From assembly GCA_021324685.1 (NCBI GenBank), contig JAJPIQ010000028.1, positions 25,623 to 89,622 of the forward strand: a stretch of DNA of 64,000 nucleotides, given 5' to 3'. The notes beneath the pieces are model-generated. The model ran no database searches and had not been told where the DNA came from. It was given only the letters and a program-made list of their open reading frames with translations. The DNA is from Bacteroidota bacterium (lineage in GTDB: Bacteria > Bacteroidota > Ignavibacteria > Palsa-1295). Positions 9,180 to 18,719 of this stretch are shown here, piece by piece. Positions within the stretch are counted from its first letter, which is position 1, and every line of letters begins with the position of its first letter. A program made the translations under genes and the position numbers.

Positions 9180-10387
9180 CGGTCCACCTCCCCCAGCACA
9201 ATATCGATGGAACCTAAGATGACGATGAGATCGGCGACGAGGTAGCCCCGCGAAAGGAGCGGGAGCAGGCTCAGGTTGGAAAATGCCGGCGAGCGTACCT
9301 TCACCCGCCACGGCTTGACATCGCCGTTCGAGACGATATAATATCCCAATTCCCCGCGCGGCGTTTCGGTCCGGGAGTAGATCTCGCCTTCCGGCGGCTT
9401 CAGCCGTTTGGGAATGGCCGACTGCACATCCGTCGCGTCCTGCCGTGGGAATTGTTCCAGGATCTGCTCGATAATATTCAGGGACTGTTCCCACTCCTGC
9501 ATCCGGACCCAATGGCGATTGAAGGAATCTCCCGGTTCTCCACGGTCCGAAGAACCGATCGCGACCTCCCACTCGAAGCGATCGTAGATCGAATAGGGAT
9601 CGTCCTTGCGGATGTCCCACTTGACTCCGCAGGAACGGAGCATCGGGCCCGACGCACCGCCATTGATCGCGACCTCGCGGTCCAAAACGCCGATCCCTGC
9701 CGTGCGCTCGACGAAAATATGATTGAAGGTCAGGAGATCGTTGATCTCTTGGTGCGTGGCCCGCGATTTTTTCAGGAAGTCACGGCACATCGGCAGGACG
9801 TCCGGGTGAAGATCGTGCGAAAGGCCGCCGACCCACATATAATTATAGAGGAAGCGCGCGCCGCACGTCTTCTCGAACATCTCGAGGATCGTTTCGCGGT
9901 CGCGGAAACAGTAGAGGAACGGGGTGAACGCGCCGGAATCCATCCCAAACGTTCCGATCGCGATCAGGTGCGATGCAATCCGCTGGAGTTCTGCAAAGAG
10001 CACCCGAATGTACTCGACTTTTTCCGGAACCTCGATATACAGGAGCCGCTCGACAGCCGTCACGTAGCCGTGCTCTCCGGACATCGCCGCAATGTAGTCC
10101 ATCCGATCGACATACGGCAGGACCTGCGGGTAAGTCAGATTTTCGGCGTGCTTTTCGAAGCAGCGATGAAGATACCCGATATGCGGGATCACATCGACGA
10201 CCACTTCGCCATCGAGCACGACCTCGAGCCGCAGCACGCCATGGGTGGAGGGATGCTGCGGGCCGATATTGAGCACCATTTCTTCGGTATGCAGGCGCTT
10301 CGGTTCCACGCGGTCGGGCAGATGGACCGGCGCGCTCGCATGCAGGAGCGAATGGCTGTGGATATTCCGTTCTAAGATTTCCGGCAT
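9176..10387 (-). CDS. nuoD: NADH-quinone oxidoreductase subunit D (49-kDa type)
   Basis: Peripheral-arm subunit forming the quinone pocket with NuoB; 403 residues, not fused to NuoC. Hallmarks are [21 protein letters not shown] near 40-60, the [11 protein letters not shown] segment, and the C-terminal [13 protein letters not shown] and [10 protein letters not shown] blocks. Redox Cys motifs are absent, as expected for the family. It begins three bases after the nuoC stop; the N-terminal ~30 residues before the conserved block are not conserved, so a slightly later start is possible. Confidence 0.96.
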   Translation of the reverse strand: MPEILERNIHSHSLLHASAPVHLPDRVEPKRLHTEEMVLNIGPQHPSTHGVLRLEVVLDGEVVVDVIPHIGYLHRCFEKHAENLTYPQVLPYVDRMDYIAAMSGEHGYVTAVERLLYIEVPEKVEYIRVLFAELQRIASHLIAIGTFGMDSGAFTPFLYCFRDRETILEMFEKTCGARFLYNYMWVGGLSHDLHPDVLPMCRDFLKKSRATHQEINDLLTFNHIFVERTAGIGVLDREVAINGGASGPMLRSCGVKWDIRKDDPYSIYDRFEWEVAIGSSDRGEPGDSFNRHWVRMQEWEQSLNIIEQILEQFPRQDATDVQSAIPKRLKPPEGEIYSRTETPRGELGYYIVSNGDVKPWRVKVRSPAFSNLSLLPLLSRGYLVADLIVILGSIDIVLGEVDR

Positions 10388-10390
10388 CGA

Positions 10391-10894
10391 CTAATTTGGA
10401 ACTTTCATTCCGTGATAAAAATCGGGTTCCTTGAAATATTTTCGGAGCGGATGGCCCGGGTAGTCCTCTTCCAGCAGGATCCGGCGATGGTCCGGATGTC
10501 CTTCGAACCGAATGCCCATCATATCCCACGCTTCGCGCTCCTGCCAGTTGGCGTGCGACCAGACACTCGTGACCGAGGGGACCCGCGCCTGCGCCATGGG
10601 ACGCGTGATCTTCAGGACGATCTGGTGACGGTACACCGTCGACTCCAGATGATATACGACAGAAAGCGAACCATCGCCATGGTCGACGGAAGAGAGGAGC
10701 AGCAAGCTGTCGAAGGCGAGCGCAGGTTCATCCCGAAGAAAAAATGCGAGTTCCAAAAGACGGGCCGGGTCCGATACCTGAAAAAACGATCCCATCCGCC
10801 GCGCATACGCAGACTCGGAGTTGGACGCGTGCCATACCCCCAGCGTTTCGCCAAACGCCGACTGAAGCCGTTCGATGATGCCCAATTGCTCCAT
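10391..10894 (-). CDS. nuoC: NADH-quinone oxidoreductase subunit C (30-kDa type)
   Basis: Peripheral-arm subunit, 167 residues, a stand-alone NuoC. The diagnostic C-terminal signature is intact: [20 protein letters not shown], then [17 protein letters not shown] (30-kDa subunit motif). It lies 21 bp after nuoB and three bases before nuoD. Confidence 0.95.
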   Translation of the reverse strand: MEQLGIIERLQSAFGETLGVWHASNSESAYARRMGSFFQVSDPARLLELAFFLRDEPALAFDSLLLLSSVDHGDGSLSVVYHLESTVYRHQIVLKITRPMAQARVPSVTSVWSHANWQEREAWDMMGIRFEGHPDHRRILLEEDYPGHPLRKYFKEPDFYHGMKVPN

Positions 10895-10915
10895 TAGTCG
10901 ATGCTCTGTGGCTCC

Positions 10916-11437
10916 TTACTCGGTGAATTCGATGTCTTTTCCCTGTGCGCGAACTTTTTCCTGCAACTTCATCAGCCCTTCGAGCAGTGCTTCCGGCCGC
11001 GGAGGACAGCCCGGAATGTAGACGTCGACCGGGATCACCCGATCGACGCCCCGGAGCACATGATACCCATACTCCCAATAGGGTCCCCCACAATTGGAAC
11101 AGTTCCCCATCGAAATGACGTATTTGGGGTCGGCCATTTGCTCGTAGAGCATCTTGACCCGCGATGCCATTTTGAGCGTCACGGTCCCCGAAATAATGAT
11201 CACGTCGGATTGCCGCGGACTGGGTCGGGGGATCACGCCAAAGCGCATCATATCGTAGTGCGCGGCCGCCGTGGACATCATTTCGATCGCGCAGCACGCC
11301 AGCCCGAAACTCATTTGCCACAGGCTCGAAAGGCGCGACCAATTGAAGAGCGTGTCCAGGCTCGTGACGATCACATTTCCTTCCCCGGTTTTATCCGTGG
11401 GAAGGACCGGCAGTTCCATATGGTCTAAAAATCCCAT
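10916..11437 (-). CDS. nuoB: NADH-quinone oxidoreductase subunit B, N2 cluster subunit
   Basis: Carries the terminal [4Fe-4S] cluster N2 that reduces quinone. The 173 residues contain the adjacent Cys pair ([10 protein letters not shown]) and the other ligands in [18 protein letters not shown] and [16 protein letters not shown]. The length is normal. The gene follows nuoA by three bases and precedes nuoC by 21. Confidence 0.97.
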   Translation of the reverse strand: MGFLDHMELPVLPTDKTGEGNVIVTSLDTLFNWSRLSSLWQMSFGLACCAIEMMSTAAAHYDMMRFGVIPRPSPRQSDVIIISGTVTLKMASRVKMLYEQMADPKYVISMGNCSNCGGPYWEYGYHVLRGVDRVIPVDVYIPGCPPRPEALLEGLMKLQEKVRAQGKDIEFTE

Positions 11438-11440
11438 CGA

Positions 11441-11872
11441 TTATGCAATTCCCTGTGGGCGCGTTGGATTCCGGAGCGCGACCACGTCCTGGAGCCGCGC
11501 GACGAACGGCTTCGGACGCGCCCATTCGAGGTCGCCTTTCGACCAGACGTAAACATAGCCGACGCCCAGGATCACGAGGAAGGTAAACATCTCCCCGACC
11601 GCAAGCCACCCCATCGGTTTGTACACGAGCGCCCAGGGAAATAAAAACAAGATCTCGACATCGAACAAAATAAAAATGAGCGCGACGACATAATAGCGAA
11701 TGTTGAATTTCGTCCACGCCCCGCCGATCGTGTCCTCGCCGCATTCATACGAGGCCAGCTTGAACCTATTCGGATTTTTGGGACGCAACAAACGGCTCGT
11801 GACGAGCCCGCCCGCGACAAAAAGGATCGCGAGAATAATAAACGCAAAGACGTGGCTGAATTCTGTGAGCAT
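11441..11872 (-). CDS. nuoA: NADH-quinone oxidoreductase subunit A
   Basis: First gene of the complex I operon; 143 residues and three helices. Family motifs are KLASYECGEDTIGGAW (the conserved YECG loop) and KFNIRYYVVALIFILFDVEILFLFPWALVY. The operon promoter should lie in the 77 bp between this start and the endonuclease IV stop, or further upstream; that gap holds an A/T-rich stretch but no box I can assign. No Shine-Dalgarno stronger than CGGA is visible. Confidence 0.96.
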   Translation of the reverse strand: MLTEFSHVFAFIILAILFVAGGLVTSRLLRPKNPNRFKLASYECGEDTIGGAWTKFNIRYYVVALIFILFDVEILFLFPWALVYKPMGWLAVGEMFTFLVILGVGYVYVWSKGDLEWARPKPFVARLQDVVALRNPTRPQGIA

Positions 11873-11949
11873 TCCGATCGATTAAAAAACATTCGTAGAT
11901 CGAAGATAATGCCGAACGGATTATTTCGGACGTGTCCCGGACGCTATCA

Positions 11950-12852
11950 TTATGTCGCATTGCGGACTAAGGCCTTTAGGACCTTCAGGTTTTCATAGTC
12001 CTCCGTCATCTTCTCGTCCTTTGGGGTCTCGAGGATCTTTGGGATTTTTTTAAATCGGGGATCATTCATGAGCCGGCGAAATCCCTCGAGGCCGATCGTC
12101 CCTTTCCCGATGTGTTCGTGCCGGTCCACGCGGCTTCCGAGCGGAGTTTTCGAATCGTTCGTGTGAATGCAGACCAGTTTGTCAAAGCCAATCCTCGCTT
12201 CGAACTCGGCGAACGTTCGCTCCCATGCTTCTTCGGTCCGCAGGTCGTATCCTGCAGCAAAGAGATGGCAGGTATCGAGGCAAACGCCCATGCGGCGGTC
12301 GTCCCTCACGTTTTGAAGGATCGCTTCGAGATGCTCGAATCTATATCCCACGGCCGATCCCTGCCCAGCGGTAATCTCGAGCACCGTTTTTGTTTTTACT
12401 TCCGGGGTCCGCGCGTGGATCCCGTTGAGCGCGCTCGCAATATTCCTGATCCCCTGCTCGATCCCCTGGCCGCCATGGGAACCGGGATGAAAAACGAAAT
12501 AATCGATGCCGACCGCATTGGCGCGGAGCAGTTCTTTCAAGAAGCTTTCACGGGACTGCTCCTGAATCTTCGCGTCCGAAGAACCGAGGTTCAGCAAGTA
12601 ACAGGCGTGCGCGACGAGGGGGCCGTCCTGCTTCCACGCCTTCCTCCGTGCGCGGAATCCCGCAATTTCTTCCGCGGAAAGCTCCTTCGGCGCGAACCAT
12701 TGTTTATTGTTCTTCACAAAGAGCTGGAACGTGTTGATTCCCAACGTTTCTGCGCGATCGAACGCCATGAGGATCCCACCGGTCGCGGAAACATGGACGC
12801 CCAGCAGCGGGGCGGCCGGCGTGGTAGAAAGTTTCGTCCCGGTCTGTGCCAT
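11950..12852 (-). CDS. nfo: endonuclease IV (AP endonuclease)
   Basis: Zn-dependent apurinic/apyrimidinic endonuclease of base-excision repair, 300 residues, a TIM barrel. All nine predicted metal ligands of the E. coli enzyme have counterparts: H82, H122 (FHPGSHGG), E159 (LEITAGQG), D193 and H196 (CLDTCHLFAAGYD), H230 (HTNDSK), D243 and H245 (RVDRHEHIGKG) and E275 (ILETPKD). The N-terminal ~15 residues (MAQTGTKLSTTPAAP) precede the conserved LLGVHVSATGG. It sits upstream of nuo on the same strand with a 77-bp gap, and a terminator separates it from the cyclophilin gene. Confidence 0.96.
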   Translation of the reverse strand: MAQTGTKLSTTPAAPLLGVHVSATGGILMAFDRAETLGINTFQLFVKNNKQWFAPKELSAEEIAGFRARRKAWKQDGPLVAHACYLLNLGSSDAKIQEQSRESFLKELLRANAVGIDYFVFHPGSHGGQGIEQGIRNIASALNGIHARTPEVKTKTVLEITAGQGSAVGYRFEHLEAILQNVRDDRRMGVCLDTCHLFAAGYDLRTEEAWERTFAEFEARIGFDKLVCIHTNDSKTPLGSRVDRHEHIGKGTIGLEGFRRLMNDPRFKKIPKILETPKDEKMTEDYENLKVLKALVRNAT

Positions 12853-12872
12853 AAAGTTCCAGCGCCTTCCAT

Positions 12873-12901
12873 AAAAAAGGCCGCGAACCGTCGCGGCCTT
12901 T
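12873..12901 (-). terminator. rho-independent terminator of the cyclophilin gene
   Basis: A perfect 11-bp stem (12876-12886 with 12891-12901) around a 4-nt loop. On the minus strand it is followed by a run of T (A run at 12873-12878 on plus). It lies between the cyclophilin stop and the nfo start. Confidence 0.85.
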
Positions 12902-12921
12902 GAACGCTCGATCGAGCGAGG

Positions 12922-13590
12922 TTAGTCGTTCTCGACGTACATTTTCAGCACTTCGGCAGCGCGGCCGGGATTATTTCCTGAATTCATATCGTGCGGGCGG
13001 CCGGTCACGTCCGGAAGATTGACGATCTTATCGACCACGTCCATTCCCTCGGTCACCTGGCCAAAGACGGTGTATTGCCGATCGAGGAATCCGGCATCGG
13101 CTACACAAATAAAGAACTGGCAGGACGCCGAGTTCGGATCGTTCGTGCGGGCCATGGAAAGGATTCCGCGCGCGTGGTGAATGTCGTTGAACTCGGCCTT
13201 CAGGCGGTTCGAGCCGTTGTTGCCCATGCCGTCGTTCGAATAGTCGTTATCCTTCGTATTCGGGTCGCCGCCCTGGATCATGAAACCCGGGATCACTCGA
13301 TGGAAATAGGTCGAATCGTAAAAATGCGATTTCGCCAGGTCGATAATATTCTGAACGTGGTTCGGCGCGACTTTCTCGAAGAGTTGCAGTTTAATCGTTC
13401 CCTGCTTCGTCACGATGACAAGCCGGCGTTTCGGATGCGATGTGTATTGGTCCAATTTCGTACCGGTGATCGGTGGTTTGTAAGTCGGGCCGGTGCCCGG
13501 AGTGGTTGCAGCAGTGATAGTAAGATAGCTCGCAATGCCGATCATGAACGCGGCCGCGAACATCGAAACAATCTTAACGTTTTTTTTCAT
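12922..13590 (-). CDS. exported cyclophilin-type peptidyl-prolyl cis-trans isomerase
   Basis: Proline isomerase for envelope protein folding, 222 residues. An N-terminal signal or anchor (MKKNVKIVSMFAAAFMIGIA) is followed by a cyclophilin domain from about 58 on. Active-site blocks are YFHRVIPGFMIQGGDP (catalytic Arg in FHRV), GILSMARTNDPNSASCQFFI and DRQYTVFGQVTEGMDVVDKI. The Trp of eukaryotic cyclophilins is absent, as in many bacterial forms. No lipobox Cys is present, so it is probably a periplasmic or inner-membrane-tethered protein. A strong terminator follows. Confidence 0.93.
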   Translation of the reverse strand: MKKNVKIVSMFAAAFMIGIASYLTITAATTPGTGPTYKPPITGTKLDQYTSHPKRRLVIVTKQGTIKLQLFEKVAPNHVQNIIDLAKSHFYDSTYFHRVIPGFMIQGGDPNTKDNDYSNDGMGNNGSNRLKAEFNDIHHARGILSMARTNDPNSASCQFFICVADAGFLDRQYTVFGQVTEGMDVVDKIVNLPDVTGRPHDMNSGNNPGRAAEVLKMYVEND

Positions 13591-13675
13591 CTTTGAATCT
13601 TCGTTGTTAGAGCGAGAAGTAAAATTTCGCAGTTCCTACATAATCGAAAACGGGCGGTTCAGTTCCAGTTTTTCC

Positions 13676-14473
13676 TTACCCGATCGTAATCTCTTCCACG
13701 GGGCTGTTATAGGTACCGGGTACCGGCGAGCCGTCGGGCGCCGTCAGTTGAAGCCGGACCGTATGCTTCCCGCTCGAAAGTCCACGGATATAATACGGCT
13801 GCCATTTTACGATGTCGGGCATCGCCGCGCCGTCGATCCAGACTTTCACTTTATAGCTGTTCGTGTCGAGCGTTGCGTTCGAAACATAGAAATCGAGCAA
13901 CACGCTCGAATCCTCCGTTCCGGTGTAGGACCCTTTGGGCCGGGAATACGTCAGCATCGGGCCGTTCAAATTATTTCCTGTCGAAGCTTTCGTTTCCTGC
14001 CCGACAAAAAACGTCCGCGTTGCAAACGCACCGGGCGATTTAATGCTCTCGTGCCAGGAAAACGAAGGGAATGCGCGGACCGTATGCATTCCCGGCGGAA
14101 GCACGCCGATATTGAACGGTTGTCCATTCTTATAATCGGCCATGTACGGTTTCTCGTCGACGATCACATGGACGTGCTGTCCCTGTTTCGAATATGCAAT
14201 GCCGCGGGTGCTGTCCGCATCGGTATGAGTCCCGAGCTCCGTTCCCGTGACCTGCATAATGATGAAGACGGAATCCTTCGGATTTTTCAGGACTTCCCCT
14301 TCGCGTGGAGCGACGATGGCGAGCTTCGCGTCCGGGTATGGCACCGATGGCGCCGGCACGAGTTCGACGTGACGGGTGGTGTCGACAGAAGTTTGTGCGC
14401 CCTGTTTCGAACAGGAAGCGAGCGCAAACGCAGAGATCAGGAGAAGAAAAGTCGCACGAAAGGTCCTATTCAT
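13676..14473 (-). CDS. lipoprotein of unknown function
   Basis: No family recognised with confidence. I chose ATG 14473 because it opens a lipoprotein signal (MNRTFRATFLLLISAFALASC, lipobox ALASC, Cys21); 48 nt of open frame upstream look non-coding. The mature ~245 residues look like beta-sandwich modules. Phrases such as GQHVHVIVDEKPYMADYKNG and LPPGMHTVRAFPSFSWHESI, and later SGKHTVRLQLTAPDGSPVPG, describe two similar modules, each ending in a G-x-H-T-V-R strand. It is divergent from the GH43 gene and 85 bp upstream of the cyclophilin gene on the same strand. Confidence 0.8.
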   Translation of the reverse strand: MNRTFRATFLLLISAFALASCSKQGAQTSVDTTRHVELVPAPSVPYPDAKLAIVAPREGEVLKNPKDSVFIIMQVTGTELGTHTDADSTRGIAYSKQGQHVHVIVDEKPYMADYKNGQPFNIGVLPPGMHTVRAFPSFSWHESIKSPGAFATRTFFVGQETKASTGNNLNGPMLTYSRPKGSYTGTEDSSVLLDFYVSNATLDTNSYKVKVWIDGAAMPDIVKWQPYYIRGLSSGKHTVRLQLTAPDGSPVPGTYNSPVEEITIG

Positions 14474-14600
14474 AGCTGCAAAAATATCATAGTCGCAAAA
14501 ATACGGATATCGCTCGTGCAAAGATACGCATGCCGCTTCACATGGAACGGCATTCGCTTATTCCAGGAATACGGTGTAAGCCAAACAGCCGAGTTCGCGC

Positions 14601-15569
14601 ATGCCATATTGCAATCCTGTTTATCCATACGATTTTCCCGATCCGTTCGTATTAAAGGTGGGGGGTGAGTATTGGGGATATTGCACCGGTTTTCAATCGG
14701 ACGGAGGTGTTTTTGGGATCATCCGTTCGAGCGACCTCGTCCATTGGCGCCCGGTCGCGAGCGCGATGCAGCCGGTCGACAGAAACCTCCCATGCTATTG
14801 GGCGCCGGAAGTTACCGCCGAGCCCGATGGATCGTTCCTGCTCTATTACAGCGCCGGCAACGAAGAGACGATGACGATTCGCGTCGCCAAAGCCGGCCGG
14901 CCGGAGGGACCGTTCCGGGACCTTGGGCTTACCCTCACCAAAGAACCCTTCGCGATCGATCCGCACGTCTTCCTCGACGACGATGGCTCGCGTTATCTTT
15001 TTTATGCGACCGATTTTTTAACGCACACCCACGTCGGCACGGGTACGGCCGTGGATCGCATGCTCGATCCATTCCGGCTGGAAGGAAATCCGGAACCCGT
15101 CACGCGGGCCCGGTACGAATGGCAGGTGTACGATCCACAACGCGCTTCGAAAGGCGGCGTGAAATGGCATACCGTCGAGGGGCCGTTCGTCCTGAAACAG
15201 AATGGGAAGTATTATCAAATGTTCTCCGGCGGGAACTGGCAGAACCTCACCTATGGCGTGAGCTACGCCACCAGCGAAAAAATAAAACGGGGCGAAGAAT
15301 GGACCCAGCATGCCGATGGGGCCACGATCCTTCCCATCCTGCGGACGATCCCCGGCAAAGTGGTGGGACCGGGACATAACTCGGTCGTTCGCGGTCCGGA
15401 CGACCGGCAGCGCTACTGCGTCTATCACATCTGGCACGAAAACAAACGGGCGATGTGCATTGACCGGCTCGATTTTGAAGGAGACGACCTCATCGTCCAT
15501 GGCCCCACGACCTCCGAAGAACCCTCTCCGCTCGAATGGGCCGAGCTCGGAGAATCCGTACGCGCCTGA
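14601..15569 (+). CDS. glycoside hydrolase family 43 enzyme (cytoplasmic)
   Basis: Five-bladed beta-propeller glycosidase, 322 residues, probably acting on arabino- or xylo-configured oligosaccharides. The three GH43 acidic residues are placed as expected: general base D14 in DFPDPFVL, pKa modulator D120 in FAIDPHVFLDDDG and general acid E193 in HTVEGPFVL. The central His near GPGHNSVV is also present. There is no signal peptide, so it works inside the cell on imported sugars. The next gene starts one base after its stop, forming a two-gene glycoside-hydrolase operon. Substrate specificity cannot be read from sequence. Confidence 0.9.
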   Translation: MPYCNPVYPYDFPDPFVLKVGGEYWGYCTGFQSDGGVFGIIRSSDLVHWRPVASAMQPVDRNLPCYWAPEVTAEPDGSFLLYYSAGNEETMTIRVAKAGRPEGPFRDLGLTLTKEPFAIDPHVFLDDDGSRYLFYATDFLTHTHVGTGTAVDRMLDPFRLEGNPEPVTRARYEWQVYDPQRASKGGVKWHTVEGPFVLKQNGKYYQMFSGGNWQNLTYGVSYATSEKIKRGEEWTQHADGATILPILRTIPGKVVGPGHNSVVRGPDDRQRYCVYHIWHENKRAMCIDRLDFEGDDLIVHGPTTSEEPSPLEWAELGESVRA

Positions 15570-15570
15570 C

Positions 15571-16974
15571 ATGGGAACGATGGAAACGCAATCGAATTCC
15601 GCCTCGATGGTCTCGGCGCTTGCAGAGATCCCCATCGCTCCGAACGGCGTTCATCCCGCAACGCCGACCCATGCCCTTGCAACGAACGATCTGTTCGGGC
15701 CAGCTCCGGAGGCCTTCGTCTGGGCGAGTGGGATCGAAAATACGTTTGTCGTTCAGAGCCGGAAAGGCCACCGGCCGCTCGATGAATACGAGCTGATGGG
15801 CCATTACGCGCACTGGAAAAACGATCTTCGTCTCGCGAAAGAGATCGGGTTTCGCGCCCTCCGGTGGGGCGTGCCGTGGTATCGCGTCGAGCCGAAACCG
15901 AATACCTTCGATTGGTCCTGGACGGACGAAGTGATCCCGTATCTGGTGGAAGAACTTGGGATCGTTCCGATTGTCGACCTGATGCACTACGGCTGCCCGC
16001 TATGGCTCGAAAAAGAGTTTGTCAATAAACAATATCCGGCCCTCGTCGCGCGGTATGCGGGCGCCTTTGCCGAACGATATCGTTCCCTCGTGCGGTATTA
16101 CACGCCGCTCAATGAACCGGTCGTGAACGCGATCTGGTGTGGCAAGCGCGGCGTCTGGCCGCCCTACCTCAAAGGCGACAGCGGCTATATTCGGATCATG
16201 CTGCAATTAGCACGCGGGATCCAGGATACGATCGATGCCATCCGCGCCGTCCAAACGAATGCGGTCATGGTCCATGTCGAAGCGACCGGCCTGAGCCGCG
16301 CCGCCAGCGAGGAAGTGAAAACGCTCGCGCTCGAAGATTCCCACAAGAACAATCTCTGTTTCGACCTGCTCACCGGAAAACTCATTCACGACCATCCTCT
16401 GACCTCGTGGCTCATCCGGAATGGCGTTTCGATCAATGAGGTCCGCGAGATCACCGCCCGCGGGCGCCCCTTCGATGTGCTCGGCCTCAACTTTTATCCA
16501 CAATGGTCCACGCAGCAGCTCTATATCGACGCGCGCGGCAAGCTTGCCTATCGGGCGCACGAGCAGGACGGGGCCGGGTTCGGGACGATGATCCACGACC
16601 TTTATAATAGTTACCAGTGCCCGATCATGATCACGGAGACGAGCGCGTTCGGGTCCGACGATCTCCGCGCGAAATGGCTCGCGACATCGATCAGTACGGT
16701 GAAGGAACTCCGTGAAAAAGGCGTTCCGGTCCTCGGCTATACCTGGTTCCCACTCTTCACGATGATCGACTGGCGCTATCGGTTCGGCCGCGGACCGAAA
16801 GAGCAATACCGCATGGAACTCGGACTCTTCAAACTCGGACATTCGGTCGACCGCATGGGCGAGGAAGGGACCGAACGCGACCGGTGGCACCCGACTCCGC
16901 TCATTGCGCGCTTTCAACAACTCATCGCCGACCCGGTCTCGGCGGTGGGAACGTTAAAAATGGCCGCCTCCTGA
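15571..16974 (+). CDS. glycoside hydrolase family 1-like protein (beta-glycosidase)
   Basis: Clan GH-A retaining glycosidase, 467 residues from ATG 15571, chosen because it lies one base after the GH43 stop. The longer open frame only overlaps GH43. The barrel starts near residue 45 (AFVWASGIENTFV). The acid/base Glu is E182 in TPLNEPVVNAIW and the nucleophile is E356 in IMITETSAFGS, which differs from the classical ITENG. The C-terminal barrel block GYTWFPLFTMIDWRYRFG matches GH1. A poorly conserved ~40-residue N-terminal extension precedes the barrel. No signal peptide. Confidence 0.85.
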   Translation: MGTMETQSNSASMVSALAEIPIAPNGVHPATPTHALATNDLFGPAPEAFVWASGIENTFVVQSRKGHRPLDEYELMGHYAHWKNDLRLAKEIGFRALRWGVPWYRVEPKPNTFDWSWTDEVIPYLVEELGIVPIVDLMHYGCPLWLEKEFVNKQYPALVARYAGAFAERYRSLVRYYTPLNEPVVNAIWCGKRGVWPPYLKGDSGYIRIMLQLARGIQDTIDAIRAVQTNAVMVHVEATGLSRAASEEVKTLALEDSHKNNLCFDLLTGKLIHDHPLTSWLIRNGVSINEVREITARGRPFDVLGLNFYPQWSTQQLYIDARGKLAYRAHEQDGAGFGTMIHDLYNSYQCPIMITETSAFGSDDLRAKWLATSISTVKELREKGVPVLGYTWFPLFTMIDWRYRFGRGPKEQYRMELGLFKLGHSVDRMGEEGTERDRWHPTPLIARFQQLIADPVSAVGTLKMAAS

Positions 16975-17017
16975 CCGTTTTAAAATAACGCTGAATAAAC
17001 AACCCTTTAAAGCACAA

Positions 17018-17040
17018 GGGGCACGCCTGTCGCGTGCCCC
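17018..17040. terminator. hairpin between convergent GH1-like and htrA genes
   Basis: A perfect 9-bp stem, GGGGCACGC (17018-17026) with GCGTGCCCC (17032-17040), and a 5-nt loop. It sits in the 104-bp gap between two convergent genes and could serve both. Only the minus-strand side has a modest T-rich continuation, so strength is uncertain. Confidence 0.6.
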
Positions 17041-17078
17041 TGAAACTGCATTCGTGCTTGGAAACCGGATGTGAGCGA

Positions 17079-18719
17079 TCACTCGCTGGGGACCCGTAGG
17101 GCGTAGAAGTGCGAATCGCCCTTGCTATCGACCACCGTAAGCCCGACGGCTTTACCTTCATTGGCCTTGATGATCTGTTCGAACGAACCGGCATCTTTCA
17201 CTTTCTGGTGTGCCGCTTCGGTGATGACGGCATCGCGCCCCAGGCCACGATCGTACGCTTCCGAAGCCGGCTCGACGTTCGTGATGACGACGCCGTTCGA
17301 AACATGATAGTGGTCTTTGTCTTCGGCCGTCGCCGTGCGCACACTGATACCGATGTTATCCAGGGTCGCTGTCTGCTTCCCGGACTCGTCCTGTGCATTT
17401 TCCTGATCGCTCGAATTATCGGAGGAAGTATTTTCCGCAAGATCGGTGCGTGCTTTCAGCGTGACCGTCTTATCGAACTCTTTGCCATCGCGCCAGATGT
17501 GGAGCGTGACATGGTCGCCCGCATGGTGCATTCCAATGATGCTCTGGAGCTCGTTGGACTCGTTCGTCTCCTGCCCATTGACGGAAAGGATGACGTCATT
17601 TTCTTTGAGTCCCGCTTCCTCGCCGGCGCCGCCTTTTTGCACCTGGTCGACACGCACGCCGCGCGGACGGTCGAGTCCCAGCGCCTGCGCGACGGTCTGG
17701 TCGACGTTTGCGATCTGCACCCCAATGTAGCCGCGGTTGACCTTACCGTTCTTGATCAGGTCCATCGCCACTTCTTTGGCCATGTTGATCGGCACGGCAA
17801 ACCCATAGCCCGCAAAGTATCCGGTCCCGGACGCGATCGCCGAGTTGATACCGATAACTTCGCCTTTGATGTCGAAGAGCCCGCCGCCGGAGTTACCGGG
17901 GTTGATCGCCGCATCGGTCTGGATAAAGTTCGCAATGCCGTAATGGCCCGCCTCTTTCTCATCGAAGATATTGAGCGGACGGTGCAGCGAGGAAACAATT
18001 CCCTGCGTGACCGTCGATTCGAGGCCGAGCGGATTGCCGACCGCGAGTACGACCTGGCCGACCTGGAGATCGTCCGAATTGCCGAGTGCCGCGACCGGAA
18101 GGTTCGTTGCGTCGATCTTGATCACGGCGATGTCCGTCGTCGGGTCGGTTCCCACCACATGCGCATCGAAGACGCGCTTATCGGTCATCTGGACCGTAAC
18201 GCCGCCTTTTTTCGCGGCATCTTTCACGACGTGATTGTTCGTGAGGATATATCCATCGCTCGTGATGATAACGCCGGACCCGATCCCCTCTTCAGGGCCC
18301 TGCTGGGGCTGCGGTAACTGGAAATGGAACGGCATATCGCCGCCGCCATTACCATTATCGTCATCGCCGCCACCGCCGCCGAAGAACCGCTCGAACGGGT
18401 TATCCTGATTTTTCGAAGCTTTCGGAGCTTCAGTCTTGACATTGATCTGTACGATCGTTGGCTGGACCGCTTTTGCGATCGCGACGAACGAGTTGTTCAG
18501 TCCGGCCAGCGATTGGTCGTTCGGAAGGCTCGGAAGCGCACCACCCAGCGCAGGCTCGCTCGCGCCGAAGGCGACGTTCATCCCCTTCCAGCTACCGAAA
18601 CCCGTCACTAACGTCGCCCCAAATACCAGCCCCAGAACCACTAAAAATACGGCTGCTAAACGCGGATGATCGCTCATGCGAAGATGACCGTTCACCCGAA
18701 ATGGACGTTTTGTTAACAT
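17079..18719 (-). CDS. periplasmic serine protease/chaperone of the HtrA (Do) family
   Basis: Envelope quality-control protease, 546 residues. ATG 18719 has AAGGAG eleven to twelve bases upstream, which decides it over MSDHPRL fourteen codons later. A signal anchor lies at about 19-40. The trypsin-like domain (about 75-325) has H163 (NNHVVKDA), D196 (TDIAVIKID) and S277 (NPGNSGGGLFD), with a Gly/Asp-rich Q-linker-like loop at 114-128. Two PDZ domains follow (about 330-420 starting GYIGVQIANVD, and 455-546). A convergent hairpin follows the gene. Upstream is a 409-bp divergent gap. Confidence 0.95.
   Translation of the reverse strand: MLTKRPFRVNGHLRMSDHPRLAAVFLVVLGLVFGATLVTGFGSWKGMNVAFGASEPALGGALPSLPNDQSLAGLNNSFVAIAKAVQPTIVQINVKTEAPKASKNQDNPFERFFGGGGGDDDNGNGGGDMPFHFQLPQPQQGPEEGIGSGVIITSDGYILTNNHVVKDAAKKGGVTVQMTDKRVFDAHVVGTDPTTDIAVIKIDATNLPVAALGNSDDLQVGQVVLAVGNPLGLESTVTQGIVSSLHRPLNIFDEKEAGHYGIANFIQTDAAINPGNSGGGLFDIKGEVIGINSAIASGTGYFAGYGFAVPINMAKEVAMDLIKNGKVNRGYIGVQIANVDQTVAQALGLDRPRGVRVDQVQKGGAGEEAGLKENDVILSVNGQETNESNELQSIIGMHHAGDHVTLHIWRDGKEFDKTVTLKARTDLAENTSSDNSSDQENAQDESGKQTATLDNIGISVRTATAEDKDHYHVSNGVVITNVEPASEAYDRGLGRDAVITEAAHQKVKDAGSFEQIIKANEGKAVGLTVVDSKGDSHFYALRVPSE

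Noticed and set aside
9180..9620. N-terminal extension of nuoH
   Set aside because: It is nuoD read in another frame; the true start has a strong ribosome-binding site and overlaps the nuoD stop.
13535..14668. A 377-codon plus-strand frame over the lipoprotein gene
   Set aside because: Composition (very high Arg, no hydrophobic core pattern) and overlap with a lipobox-bearing gene on the other strand mark it as a shadow.
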